DNA from: UTBCD1 sp035545755
GTDB lineage: Bacteria > Bacteroidota > Bacteroidia > Chitinophagales > Chitinophagaceae
Assembly: GCA_035545755.1 (NCBI GenBank)
Contig: DASZXQ010000092.1
Coordinates: forward strand, 1-64,000
Reading direction: 5' to 3'
Length of the DNA: 64,000 bases
The notes beneath the pieces are model-generated. The model was not told the origin of the DNA and made no database searches. It saw only the letters and a list, made by a program, of their open reading frames with translations. How positions within the stretch are numbered: the first letter of the stretch is position 1; every line of letters starts with the position of its first letter. The position numbers and the translations under genes are program-made. Below, piece after piece: positions 15,867 to 24,780 of the stretch.

Positions 15867-17714
15867 ATGTGCGGCATTGCAGGCATACTTTCTTCTAACC
15901 CAAAATTGGTTTCATCGCGGCGGTTACAACAAATGACCGATGCATTGGCTCATCGTGGACCGGATGGAGAAGGTTGTTGGATCAATCAAGACACTACTGT
16001 TGGACTTGGACACCGCAGATTATCTATCATTGACCTGAGCAACGCCGCTGCACAACCGATGCCTTACCTTGACCGATATCACATAGTCCATAATGGAGAA
16101 ATATATAATTACATCGAATTAAGGACCGAACTTCAAAAAGCGGGATATAGTTTTCGATCACAATCTGACACAGAAGTGATCCTGGCTGCATATGATTGTT
16201 GGAAGGAAGAATGTGTGGATCATTTCGACGGCATGTTCGCTTTTGCCATTTGGGATGAACAAGAAAAAAAATTATTTGCCGCAAGAGACCGGTTTGGTGA
16301 AAAACCTTTTTTCTATTATTCCGACAAAGAACAATTCATCTTTGCTTCAGAAATGAAAGCCCTGTGGGCAACCGGCATTCTACGCCGGGCCAATCTAAAA
16401 ATGCTTTTTAATTTTATCACAATTGGCTATGTAGGCAATCCCGGCCGGCCGGATGAAACATTTTTTGAACAAATAAAAAAATTACCTCCGGCCTGTATTT
16501 TAAAATATTTTCCTTCGGGTCATAAATTAGAAATTGAACAATACTGGGATATTGACCCGGACTATCAAAATAAAAAAATAACCGACCAGGAAGCAGTAAA
16601 ACAATTCTCATCCCTTTTTTCTGCTTCCGTTAAAAAAAGGTCGAGGAGCGACGTTGCGGTCGGCACTTCGCTGAGCGGCGGATTGGACAGTTCTTCTGTT
16701 GTCGCATTCAGCAATCGTGAAAATGCAGCCAGCAACAGCCATAAATGTTTCACTGCGGTTTTTCCTGGATTTGAAAAAGATGAGTTTTCGTTTTCCCGTA
16801 AAATTGCTGAACAATACCACTTGCAGCATCACACGATCACCGCAAACGGAGATGATCTAGCCCGGGATATTGAAAAGCTTTTTTATCACCAGGAAGAGCC
16901 TTTCGGTTCTGCCAGTATTTATGCCCAATACAAAGTTTTTGAATCAGCAAAGCAAAATCATGTAAAAGTTTTACTGGATGGCCAGGGAGCTGATGAAATA
17001 TTAGCAGGTTACCATAAATATTATAAATGGTATTGGCAAGAACTTTTTCACAAAAGAAAATTATTACGAAGCAGGGAATTGAAGGCTGCTAAGCGGAATA
17101 ATGTGCTGGAAAAGTTTAGCGCTAAAAATGTTTTTGCTTCTTTATTTCCGGACCTAGCCATTGTAATCTTAGAACGGCAGTATTTATTGCATGCCCTGAC
17201 ACAGGAAGACCTGACCAAAGATTTTGTTCATCTTCAAAGTAAAGAAGCTTATTATACTACACCAGCGATCTCAAGCCTGAATGGTGTATTATATTTTAAC
17301 ACCTGTACCCATGGATTGGAAGAGTTGTTGCGCTATGCCGATAGAAACTCAATGGCGCATGGCAGAGAAGTACGTTTACCATTTCTAAATCATGAGTTGG
17401 TTGAATTTATTTTCTCACTTCCTTCCAATTTCAAGATCAGGAACGGATGGACCAAATGGCTGCTAAGAAAAACGATGGAAAACGAATTGCCTGCAGCGAT
17501 CACCTGGCGTAAAGAAAAAGTGGGTTTCGAGCCCCCACAAAAAACATGGATGGAGTACCCGGCTGTGCAGGAAGCGGTCTTCGCCGCCAAGAAAAAATTA
17601 ATAGCTGAGAAGATCTTAAAACCTGAAGTTCTAAATAAAACAATTCAATCATCCTCCTCCATAGAAGCCAATACTTACGACTGGAGGTATTTTACCGCTT
17701 CCATGTGTATGTAA
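15867..17714 (+). CDS. asnB: Glutamine-hydrolysing asparagine synthase
   Basis: A 615-residue enzyme making asparagine from aspartate, glutamine and ATP. The ATG at 15867 places the catalytic Cys at residue 2 (MCGIAGIL), required for the class II glutaminase domain, so this start is firm although the frame is open five codons earlier. The glutaminase part covers about residues 2-210 (RGPDGEGCW, HNGEIYNYIELR, DRFGEKPFFYY). The synthetase part has the PP-loop SLSGGLDSSSVVAF and LLDGQGADEILAGY. Proteins of this type also occur in exopolysaccharide clusters, but no such genes flank it, so primary metabolism is likelier. Confidence 0.9.
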   Translation: MCGIAGILSSNPKLVSSRRLQQMTDALAHRGPDGEGCWINQDTTVGLGHRRLSIIDLSNAAAQPMPYLDRYHIVHNGEIYNYIELRTELQKAGYSFRSQSDTEVILAAYDCWKEECVDHFDGMFAFAIWDEQEKKLFAARDRFGEKPFFYYSDKEQFIFASEMKALWATGILRRANLKMLFNFITIGYVGNPGRPDETFFEQIKKLPPACILKYFPSGHKLEIEQYWDIDPDYQNKKITDQEAVKQFSSLFSASVKKRSRSDVAVGTSLSGGLDSSSVVAFSNRENAASNSHKCFTAVFPGFEKDEFSFSRKIAEQYHLQHHTITANGDDLARDIEKLFYHQEEPFGSASIYAQYKVFESAKQNHVKVLLDGQGADEILAGYHKYYKWYWQELFHKRKLLRSRELKAAKRNNVLEKFSAKNVFASLFPDLAIVILERQYLLHALTQEDLTKDFVHLQSKEAYYTTPAISSLNGVLYFNTCTHGLEELLRYADRNSMAHGREVRLPFLNHELVEFIFSLPSNFKIRNGWTKWLLRKTMENELPAAITWRKEKVGFEPPQKTWMEYPAVQEAVFAAKKKLIAEKILKPEVLNKTIQSSSSIEANTYDWRYFTASMCM

Positions 17715-17716
17715 AA

Positions 17717-17739
17717 ATCCCGCCTGATTAAAGCGGGAT
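17717..17739. terminator. Hairpin between convergent asnB and PepSY-like gene
   Basis: Stem ATCCCGC / GCGGGAT with a 9-nt loop just past the asnB stop and 48 nt before the end of the minus-strand gene. The T run is short, so termination strength is uncertain. Confidence 0.5.
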
Positions 17740-17787
17740 AAAGGATCATGCTGACCATTTCTATCTTTATACAAAACGTTTCACTGA

Positions 17788-18231
17788 TTAGTCACGTGGC
17801 TCTGCTCTTTTATATTTATCTGTCTGCTCCATGCTGCCCACAGCATCGGATTCTACTGTGTACCAATTTTTATCGTCCTTCATGGAAATATAATAAGTGA
17901 CTTCATCCTGGGTCGTTAGTTCTGTTACTCCAAAGACCGTTCTTGAAGGATATCTTTTTTTCAATTTGGTTAAAATAATCGGAGGAAGATTCTTTTCAGA
18001 ATAATAACGGGTGATCTCTAATAAATTTCCATCATCGTCATATTTTGCCCGGACATTGACGGAGTTTTGCCAAAAATTAGCCTGGAATTGATTATCCAGG
18101 TCCTGCCAAACAACCTTTTCGGCATTAGTAAAAGTTTCTTTAAAGGCTTTAAGCACTTTTTCATTCGGAGTAGTACCTGCGCTGGCTGCAATCCCTGCAA
18201 ACAAAAGCGCCGCTAACAAAATTCTTTTCAT
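17788..18231 (-). CDS. Secreted PepSY-like protein, paralogue C
   Basis: A 147-residue exported protein with a signal peptide ending near ASAG and one PepSY-like module: EKVVWQDLDNQFQANF, DDDGNLLEITRYY, LPPIILTKLKKRYP and VTYYISMKDDKNW. It repeats the W...F.A.F, GNLLE.TR and LP....K..Y pattern of paralogues A and B about 5 kb away, with exactly the same length but an acidic and more divergent tail. Convergent with asnB. Function unknown. Confidence 0.75.
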   Translation of the reverse strand: MKRILLAALLFAGIAASAGTTPNEKVLKAFKETFTNAEKVVWQDLDNQFQANFWQNSVNVRAKYDDDGNLLEITRYYSEKNLPPIILTKLKKRYPSRTVFGVTELTTQDEVTYYISMKDDKNWYTVESDAVGSMEQTDKYKRAEPRD

Positions 18232-18566
18232 GATTATACTTTTTTAGATTTCAAAATCAAAAACACATGGCAAATTATTGGTGAACATTCCGGAAAGCAA
18301 GTGAATATCTATTACCGGTAATGCAATGGAAAACAAACTCATTGCTTATGGAATGATAAAAGATTCCGAAGCCAATAAATAGGAAAGTGAAAAATCATTT
18401 TATTAGTGTGAAACATGATTCGCGGCTTTGAAAAAAACAGGTTAAGCCCTTGTTAAACAAATTTCATATTGGATAAACGGTACCTGTAGTGATACTGTCG
18501 TACACTAAGTAATATCTTTCGCTTATATTTCACATCTTTGCATCTCCAATCATTTAAACAATAATT
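18232..18566. other. 335-nt divergent intergenic region
   Basis: Lies between the PepSY-like gene and the PLP enzyme. I see two imperfect -7 candidates for the rightward gene (TATCTTTC at 18513-18520 and CATCTTTG at 18533-18540), no open reading frame of note and no SAM-I-type riboswitch core. Confidence 0.4.
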
Positions 18567-19706
18567 ATGAAGCTTGCTACAAAACTTATTCATGCCGGCG
18601 CAGAGCCTGATCCGTCCACCGGAGCTATCATGACGCCGATCTTTCAAACATCGACTTATGTTCAATCCGCACCTGGAAAAAACAAAGGATATGAATATGC
18701 CCGTTCGCAAAATCCGACACGCAAAGCTTTGGAAGATGCGTTAGCAATTATTGAAAACGGAAAATATGCATTGGCGTTCAGCAGTGGTGTTGCTGCTACG
18801 GATGCTGTCATCAAATTATTACAACCGGGTGATGAAGTAATTGCCGGTAACGATATGTATGGCGGCACTTATCGTTTGTTTACAAAAGTGTTTGAAAAAT
18901 TCGGGATCAGGTTCCGCTATATTGATATGACTCATACAGAGAATATTAATAAATACATCAACAGCAATACAAAACTGATCTGGACAGAAACGCCAACAAA
19001 TCCATTAATGAACATTTGCGATATTGCTGCTGTGGTTGCTATAGCCAAAAAGAATAAAATACTCGTCGCCGTCGACAATACATTTGCTTCGCCTTATTTA
19101 CAAAACCCGCTTGATCTAGGCGCCGATATAGTAATGCACTCCGTAACAAAATATCTTGGCGGACATAGCGATGTGATACAAGGTTGCCTGGTGATGAATG
19201 ATGCTGAACTCAGGGAAAAATTATATTTCATTCAGAAAAGCTGTGGCGCTGTGCCCGGACCAATGGATTGTTTTTTGGTTTTAAGAGGTATCAAAACACT
19301 TCATGTCCGTATGCAGCGTCATTGCGAAAACGGAGAAAAAATTGCCCATTGGCTTCGTAACAATTCTAAAGTGGGAAAAGTATATTGGCCGGGATTTGAA
19401 GATCATCCTAATCATGCTATAGCAAAAAAACAAATGAGAGATTTCGGAGGCATGTTAAGTTTTACATTGAAGGATGACAGCGTTGAAAATGCCATGAGAG
19501 TTCTATCATCCACAAAAATATTTTCATTAGCGGAAAGTTTGGGCGGTGTGGAATCGCTCATCAATCACCCGGCCAGCATGACACATGCTTCCATTCCAAG
19601 AGAAGAAAGAATTAAAAACGGCTTGACGGATTCGTTGATCCGATTGAGTGTTGGCATTGAAGATGCTGATGACCTCATCGAAGACCTGAGACAAGCAATA
19701 GGTTGA
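18567..19706 (+). CDS. Cys/Met metabolism PLP-dependent enzyme, cystathionine gamma-synthase or lyase type
   Basis: A 379-residue fold-type I PLP enzyme of the MetB/MetC/CTH group. Motifs are YEYARSQNPTRKALE near the N-terminus, FSSGVAATDAVIKLL, DMYGGTYRLF for cofactor stacking, VDNTFASPYLQNPL with the PLP-binding Asp, and SVTKYLGGHSD with Lys195 as the Schiff-base lysine. The C-terminal SLGGVESLINHPASMTH is typical of gamma-synthases and gamma-lyases. It joins or splits cystathionine in transsulfuration. Sequence alone does not separate synthase from lyase. It is monocistronic as far as visible. Confidence 0.88.
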   Translation: MKLATKLIHAGAEPDPSTGAIMTPIFQTSTYVQSAPGKNKGYEYARSQNPTRKALEDALAIIENGKYALAFSSGVAATDAVIKLLQPGDEVIAGNDMYGGTYRLFTKVFEKFGIRFRYIDMTHTENINKYINSNTKLIWTETPTNPLMNICDIAAVVAIAKKNKILVAVDNTFASPYLQNPLDLGADIVMHSVTKYLGGHSDVIQGCLVMNDAELREKLYFIQKSCGAVPGPMDCFLVLRGIKTLHVRMQRHCENGEKIAHWLRNNSKVGKVYWPGFEDHPNHAIAKKQMRDFGGMLSFTLKDDSVENAMRVLSSTKIFSLAESLGGVESLINHPASMTHASIPREERIKNGLTDSLIRLSVGIEDADDLIEDLRQAIG

Positions 19707-19754
19707 TTCATTTTTGGTATGGTCATTGCCTTTCATAAGTATAAAATCAGTGTT

Positions 19755-19909
19755 ATGAACAGGTTGTTGTATCTATTAGCAATCGTGTTAGTGATCGGAT
19801 GGATATTGGGATTTTTTTCCTTAATGCCGGTGGAATCATACACATACTGCTGGTAATTGCTATCATTGCAATCCTGTTTCGCATTATCCGGGGCAGAAAT
19901 CCCTTATGA
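19755..19909 (+). pseudogene. Small lmo0937-type membrane protein gene with a one-base frameshift
   Basis: The ATG at 19755 opens MNRLLYLLAIVLVIGWILGFF, typical of the ~50-residue lmo0937-like membrane proteins. The frame then leaves at a run of seven T (19812-19818) and ends at 19856. One more T would restore LNAGGIIHILLVIAIIAI and the expected C-terminus RIIRGRNPL, ending at the TGA 19907-19909. So the gene is either broken by a one-base loss, affected by a homopolymer sequencing error, or decoded by slippage at the T run. The restored stop overlaps the next start as ATGA, implying coupling. Function of the family is unknown. Confidence 0.7.
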
Positions 19910-20682
19910 GTGATCGGAGCCTGACATTTTTTTTAGATAAAAAGGTTGAGCAATACAATCAACCTTCTTTTATTATAACCGATCCCATTTCTATTCCGCA
20001 TTTATTTTCTAAAAAGCAAGACATAGAAATCGCAGGCTTTTTCGCTGCCACATTTGCATGGGGCAACCGGATAACCATTATTCAGAAATCAAAAGAATTG
20101 ATGCAGCTGATGGATATGTCGCCTCATGATTTTTGTCTGAAGCACAATGATGCTGATCTAAAAAATTTATTTTCATTCAAGCACAGAACATTTAATACAA
20201 CCGATCTTCTTTATTTCATTGATTTTTTCAAATGGCATTATTTAACTCATGATTCTTTAGAAACAGCTTTTAGTCAATGGGTGAGTAAAAAAGATAAAAC
20301 AATTGAAAAAGCACTGATCGGTTTTCATAATTATTTTTTTTCGCTAGAGCATGTTCCTGCAAGATCTAAAAAACATATTGCTACTCCGGAAAAGGGTTCA
20401 ACCTGTAAGAGAATAAATATGTTCCTTCGCTGGATGGTGCGTCAAGATAATTGTGGTGTTGACTTTGGCATCTGGAAAAATATCTCACCAGCGCAACTTG
20501 TTTGCCCAATTGATCTGCACGTGGCAAGAGTGGCAAAACGGTTAGGGATTCTAAAAAGAAAACAAATTGATTGGCAGGCAGCCATTGAGCTTACCAATTA
20601 TTTGCGTAAGTTAGATAAGGACGATCCAGTAAAATATGATCTTGCTTTGTTTGGTTTGGGAAGTATGGAAAAATTTATATAA
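19906..20682 (+). CDS. TIGR02757 family protein
   Basis: A 258-residue cytoplasmic protein of the TIGR02757 (DUF2400) family, common in Bacteroidota. Recognisable parts are an N-terminal LDKKVEQYNQPSFI, the segment IEIAGFFAATFAWGNRITII, and the C-terminal HVARVAKRLGILKRKQIDWQ followed by LRKLDKDDPVKYDLALFGLG. The helical C-terminal half is reminiscent of helix-hairpin-helix DNA glycosylases, but no catalytic role is established. The start overlaps the stop of the frameshifted small membrane gene by ATGA. It is followed after 11 nt by the DinB-like gene, so a small operon runs from 19755 to about 21473. Confidence 0.85.
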   Translation: MSDRSLTFFLDKKVEQYNQPSFIITDPISIPHLFSKKQDIEIAGFFAATFAWGNRITIIQKSKELMQLMDMSPHDFCLKHNDADLKNLFSFKHRTFNTTDLLYFIDFFKWHYLTHDSLETAFSQWVSKKDKTIEKALIGFHNYFFSLEHVPARSKKHIATPEKGSTCKRINMFLRWMVRQDNCGVDFGIWKNISPAQLVCPIDLHVARVAKRLGILKRKQIDWQAAIELTNYLRKLDKDDPVKYDLALFGLGSMEKFI

Positions 20683-20693
20683 AACATACGGTC

Positions 20694-21158
20694 ATGAATA
20701 TAAAATCTTTAGTGGCCCAACACATTCGTGAGGTATTAAAAGGAAATTGGTCGGATATTTTTCTTACAGATGTACTGCACGATGTGACGCTTGATGAAGC
20801 GAATTTTATTCCTCCTTCAAAAAACAGTATTGCCATGCTGGCAAATCATTTAAAATTTTATAATGATATAGTGATACTCCGTTTACAAAATGATAACAGG
20901 CCGGTAAATTATGATGCTAATGGCTTTGATGTCCCTTTATTAGACACGGAAAAAAGCTGGCAGCAGTTAAAAGAAAATGTTCTTTCATCTTTTATCAAAC
21001 TGGCTGAAGAAGTTGAGGCCATGCCGGAAGAAAAATTATTTGAACTTACTCCTTCCGGCAGCGCCACGTTTTATAAAACATTGCATGGTGTGGTTGAACA
21101 TGCTCATTATCATATGGGACAAATGATGATCATAAAAAAATTGATCCGCAATAAATAG
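20694..21158 (+). CDS. DinB-like four-helix protein (DUF1572 type)
   Basis: A 154-residue soluble protein of the DinB/YfiT superfamily. The predicted bundle has a first helix IREVLKGNWSDIFLTDVL, a His in helix 2 (MLANHLKFYNDIV), and the C-terminal HGVVEHAHYHMGQMMIIKKL. The three metal-binding His residues expected for the family are therefore plausible at these places. Members are linked to bacillithiol-dependent or other thiol-transfer chemistry in some lineages; the role here is unknown. It lies 11 nt after the TIGR02757 gene and 6 nt before the next small gene. Confidence 0.75.
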   Translation: MNIKSLVAQHIREVLKGNWSDIFLTDVLHDVTLDEANFIPPSKNSIAMLANHLKFYNDIVILRLQNDNRPVNYDANGFDVPLLDTEKSWQQLKENVLSSFIKLAEEVEAMPEEKLFELTPSGSATFYKTLHGVVEHAHYHMGQMMIIKKLIRNK

Positions 21159-21164
21159 TTCTTC

Positions 21165-21473
21165 ATGGAGAATGTACTGTATAAAATAGCTGCCATAGAT
21201 CAAATCAAAGCATTGACGCAGCCATCATTGCTGAACGAATTGGCATCATTTATCAATGATCTTATTATTAATGATTTTGCTCAATTAGTCCAAATGCTCT
21301 ATCGGATCGATATTTCGGAAAAGAAATTAAAAAAATTACTCACTGATAACGCTGATAAAGATGCCGGTAAGATCATTGCCGAAATGATCATCGAAAGACA
21401 ATTGCAAAAAATAAAATCCCGCCAACAGTTCAGCCAGCGGGACAATAATATTGATGAAAATGAAAAATGGTAA
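21165..21473 (+). CDS. Conserved small helical protein of unknown function
   Basis: I do not recognise this 102-residue protein with confidence. It is mostly helical and acidic to neutral: LASFINDLIINDFAQLVQMLYRIDISEKKLKKLL followed by AGKIIAEMIIERQLQKIKSRQQF. The pattern of long amphipathic helices with a D/E-rich hinge is common among uncharacterised Bacteroidota proteins of this size. It is the last gene of the 19755-21473 group, 6 nt after the DinB-like gene. A hairpin overlaps its stop codon. Confidence 0.65.
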   Translation: MENVLYKIAAIDQIKALTQPSLLNELASFINDLIINDFAQLVQMLYRIDISEKKLKKLLTDNADKDAGKIIAEMIIERQLQKIKSRQQFSQRDNNIDENEKW

Positions 21474-21490
21474 TCTTCAACGTGAAGATT
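21472..21490. terminator. Hairpin between convergent genes
   Basis: Perfect 8-bp stem AATCTTCA / TGAAGATT with a 3-nt loop spanning the stop of the rightward operon, followed by a T-rich stretch. It lies 6 nt from the end of the opposing hydroxylase gene. Confidence 0.5.
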
Positions 21491-21495
21491 TCTGG

Positions 21496-22164
21496 TTATT
21501 TTCTTTTTTCGAACATTAACTCTTTTACTTTCTCCTTATCTTCTTTTTCTTTTTTCAGGTCGAACATAGTGCCAAACACATGATCCCAGATAGTGGAGCT
21601 CACACCAAAACCATTATGTTCATTTTTATAATGATGAAGATGATGGTTTCTCCAAAGTGGTTTCATCCATTTGAAAGGCGGGTTCCATGCATGAATCGCA
21701 TAGTGCATGCTTCCATACATCAAATAACCAAGAATAAAACCCGGAAAGAACATAAAAGCGTTTTGTTTTGCGATCAAATACATCAATCCGAATATGGCCG
21801 AGGCAATAATAATACTTGGGACCGGCGGCATGAACAATCGTTGCCTGTCTCTCGGATAATGATGGTGATTGCCATGAAGAGTGTAAGCAAACTTTTGGAT
21901 TCGGGGGTTTTCACTCACCCAATGAAAAATAAAACGATGGGCTATGTATTCAAAAAATGTCCAGAAGAACATGCCTCCGATAAAAGTCAATATTATCCTG
22001 CTATTGGAATAATCTAATTTGGCGCCGCTATAATAAAGCATGTACACGATCACCGGCAGGTACATGCCCCAGATCACCAGCGGATGTGTTTTGGTCAACA
22101 TCTCCAGGTAATCATTCTTAAACAACCTGGCTTGGCCTTTATTATGAATTTTATCGAATTCCAT
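21496..22164 (-). CDS. Fatty acid hydroxylase / sterol desaturase family protein
   Basis: A 222-residue integral membrane di-iron oxygenase-type protein. It has the conserved His clusters HRFIFH, HGNHHHYPRD, HYAIH and NHHLHHYKNEHNGFG and about four membrane helices between them. In Bacteroidota such enzymes hydroxylate acyl chains of sphingolipids or other lipids, and some act on carotenoids; the substrate here is not known. The frame opens upstream to 22242, but the ATG at 22164 lies four bases after a perfect TATCTTTG box, which supports this start and a leaderless message. A second member of the superfamily is at 38292-38963. Confidence 0.88.
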   Translation of the reverse strand: MEFDKIHNKGQARLFKNDYLEMLTKTHPLVIWGMYLPVIVYMLYYSGAKLDYSNSRIILTFIGGMFFWTFFEYIAHRFIFHWVSENPRIQKFAYTLHGNHHHYPRDRQRLFMPPVPSIIIASAIFGLMYLIAKQNAFMFFPGFILGYLMYGSMHYAIHAWNPPFKWMKPLWRNHHLHHYKNEHNGFGVSSTIWDHVFGTMFDLKKEKEDKEKVKELMFEKRK

Positions 22165-22168
22165 AGCA

Positions 22169-22176
22169 CAAAGATA
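22169..22176 (-). promoter_or_regulatory. -7 box four bases before the hydroxylase start codon
   Basis: Minus-strand TATCTTTG matches TAnnTTTG exactly and ends 4 nt before the ATG at 22164, placing the expected transcription start at the start codon itself. Confidence 0.45.
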
Positions 22177-22219
22177 AATTGAATTTCGTTTACTGATTTT
22201 AGAGAAAAAATGATTTTTA

Positions 22220-24706
22220 TCAATTCCGCAGAAGTTGCTCAACTGTTTGAAACTGATAACCCCTAGCCTTCAGTTTTTGAATTAATTCCGGTAACCTGAA
22301 ATAAAACTTATCTGTCCTTTTTGGGTCTGTACCAATATGCAATAACAAGATAAAACCATTCAACCCTGAAGAATGCGACTGTTCGTATTTAATTATGGAA
22401 TTAAAAATTTCTTCGCTGCTGCGATAGTTTTTCATGTCCGGAGTAGTGTAATCAGCATTACTCAATGTTCCCGGTGTGTAATTGATCAGTTGGTGTCCCA
22501 TCGCTTTTGTCCAGGCTGCAATTGAATCATTATGCCATTCATAAGGAGGAAGAAAATACGGGGCTTCTTTTTCTTCTATTCCAAAATTGTTCAAAACAGC
22601 AAACCCTCTCTTTAGATCATCGGTGAATTGTTCTTTTGTAATTAATAGACTATCCCGTTTATTCCAGTCACAATACAACAAATGCTGATCAGAATGTGTG
22701 GATAGGTAATTTTTATTTGTTTTCAGTTCCGCAATTATTTTTTTAAATGCGAAGTTCCTGTAAAAATTTCCTGTGAGAAAAAAGGAAGCTTTGATATTTT
22801 CTTTTTTCAATGCATTTGAAATATACTGTCCCCCATCGCCAAATTCATCTGCTGTAAAAACCAATGCAATATTCTTTTTAGTCGAATCACCCCGGATAAT
22901 TCCACCATGAGAATAAGAAAAATGTTTCTCCTTGCTTTCGTTTTCTTTCGACGCCAGTAAGTAGATCAAAGAAGCTGTTCCATCCATCGTTGGTTCGTTA
23001 GTGCTGTAATCGCCATAGTCATCATGATAAACTGCAAGATCACTTTGAAATTCGGAATATTCATCCGGCAGATAAAGAGTAATACCGATAAGGCCTTTGT
23101 AAATGCTCGTATAGACTGACCCATCCACAAGACCACCATCAATTGGATAATTCTTTAAATGAGTAAATGCAGAATGCGGATCGGTTGGCGTATCACCATC
23201 TGACGGTAAGCCATAAACAAAACTTGTTCCCCAGGGATTGCAGCCGAAGAGCCAATCAAAATTCGCTTGCTCTAATTCTGAAAAAGATTTATCTCCTGTT
23301 AATTGCTGATACCAATAACACTGAATGGCAAATGAAGTCGTGAGATTATTGCTGCACCATATAAATGGAATGCCACGATAAAAAGCATTTTGCCTTGCTT
23401 TATTCCAAACCCGTTCGATCCCCTCCCGATAATAACCAATTATCGTGTCTCGTCTTTTATCTTTTAATTGTTTGGCTAATTCATAATGCCCAAGATTAAT
23501 AAAAGGATACCATTGATAATGTTTTGCAGTATCCTTACCAAGCCAGGGAGTGATCGGTTCTTGTTGTGCATATTCAAATGCTTTATTAGTAAAATCTTTA
23601 TTGTTGTTATTGATCAATTGCAGATCTGCCGCAGCTAATTCCATATCATCCGTCCAATTATCCTCAGCATAGATATAAGGAGACCGAACTGATGCTGTTT
23701 GGGTAACTCCTAATTTTCTATTTGCAAATGCATATGCAGAAATTGATTTGTCCCGAAGTTCTTTTGCATATGCTTTATTTTCTTTCTCAAAAATGATACT
23801 ACCAAGGACAAATGCACTGGTAAATTTTCCCGCTGTTGAAGAAGTACCCGTTGTATTGTTCATGAATTTTCCTCGTTGTTGTGGCTCGCCACTAACAAAA
23901 TAAACCGGGCGTTCATATCCTTTTCCATAAAAAGAATCTTCTTTGGGTATTCTCATTCCCTGGTGATCCCTGTCATCACCTACCTGGTTGAACATCCAAT
24001 CTTCTCTTGGATGCATTTTCAATAACCAATCCAGTCCCCATTTGGCTTCATCCAATACATCCGGCAATCCATTGCTTCCATCTAATCCATTGGCTAGTTT
24101 TTCATCCGTAAAAACTTTTGGAAAATCTCTGTACGCTGCCAGCAAATGATATGTTGCATTTGCAGATGTGGTAGCATACTGCAAATAATCGCTGGCGTCA
24201 TGCCAACCGCCGACAACATCGATATGAGTACTGTCTTTGATGCCGGCTTTTTCTCCATACAATACATAACCATCATGAGTATGGCAACTATCTTTTAAAA
24301 AAGGATTAAAGCCGCTGCGTTGCTGCCGCATATATCGCAGACAAAAATCGGCAGCACCTTTATATACATCATCACTGATCTCAAATTCCGGTGATTTTGT
24401 TTCACCAACCTGCAAATAATATCTGCCTGGCTTTTTAAATGCGGTAAAATTTAACCGGTAAGTTTGTTTGAATGGGCCATAAGCCCCGAAAGGTTTTCCG
24501 GCACTTCCCGATGCAACAATTTTTTCCGAATTAACTTCAACCAACTGCCAACTGTGAGCTGCTTGCTGCTCTTTGCTGCACCAAACCGCAACTTTAATTC
24601 CGTTAGGCAAATATCCCAACTGATTAATGCGGATCCATGAAGAATCGTTTTCCTGTTTACCTGTAAACGCAAAAAACAGCAAACACAATGGCAACAAGCG
24701 GAACAT
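22220..24706 (-). CDS. Secreted GH9 glycosidase fused to a NodB-type polysaccharide deacetylase
   Basis: An 828-residue exported two-enzyme protein. After the signal peptide comes an N-terminal cellulase Ig-like domain (IRINQLGYLPNGIKVAV). The GH9 (alpha/alpha)6 catalytic domain has GGWHDASDYLQY (about residues 166-177) and the C-terminal acid motif DYSTNEPTMDG (Glu571). From about residue 605 a CE4/NodB domain follows, with TADE in place of the usual T-F-D-D, the metal motif HSDQH (671-675), PPYEWHND and LLLHIG. GH9 covers endoglucanases and exo-beta-glucosaminidases. A deacetylase partner hints at an N-acetylated sugar such as a chito-oligosaccharide, which is inference. It is divergent from the sugar-kinase operon at 24781. 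Confidence 0.85.
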   Translation of the reverse strand: MFRLLPLCLLFFAFTGKQENDSSWIRINQLGYLPNGIKVAVWCSKEQQAAHSWQLVEVNSEKIVASGSAGKPFGAYGPFKQTYRLNFTAFKKPGRYYLQVGETKSPEFEISDDVYKGAADFCLRYMRQQRSGFNPFLKDSCHTHDGYVLYGEKAGIKDSTHIDVVGGWHDASDYLQYATTSANATYHLLAAYRDFPKVFTDEKLANGLDGSNGLPDVLDEAKWGLDWLLKMHPREDWMFNQVGDDRDHQGMRIPKEDSFYGKGYERPVYFVSGEPQQRGKFMNNTTGTSSTAGKFTSAFVLGSIIFEKENKAYAKELRDKSISAYAFANRKLGVTQTASVRSPYIYAEDNWTDDMELAAADLQLINNNNKDFTNKAFEYAQQEPITPWLGKDTAKHYQWYPFINLGHYELAKQLKDKRRDTIIGYYREGIERVWNKARQNAFYRGIPFIWCSNNLTTSFAIQCYWYQQLTGDKSFSELEQANFDWLFGCNPWGTSFVYGLPSDGDTPTDPHSAFTHLKNYPIDGGLVDGSVYTSIYKGLIGITLYLPDEYSEFQSDLAVYHDDYGDYSTNEPTMDGTASLIYLLASKENESKEKHFSYSHGGIIRGDSTKKNIALVFTADEFGDGGQYISNALKKENIKASFFLTGNFYRNFAFKKIIAELKTNKNYLSTHSDQHLLYCDWNKRDSLLITKEQFTDDLKRGFAVLNNFGIEEKEAPYFLPPYEWHNDSIAAWTKAMGHQLINYTPGTLSNADYTTPDMKNYRSSEEIFNSIIKYEQSHSSGLNGFILLLHIGTDPKRTDKFYFRLPELIQKLKARGYQFQTVEQLLRN

Positions 24707-24780
24707 CAGAAAAATTTTGGTCAAGGTACAAATTAGTTCTTTTGTCTATGCTGTCCTTTCTTATGTTTGTAATTGTAATG

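Noticed and set aside
18232..18566. SAM riboswitch upstream of the Cys/Met PLP gene
   Set aside because: None of the conserved SAM-I core words were found in the 335-nt leader.
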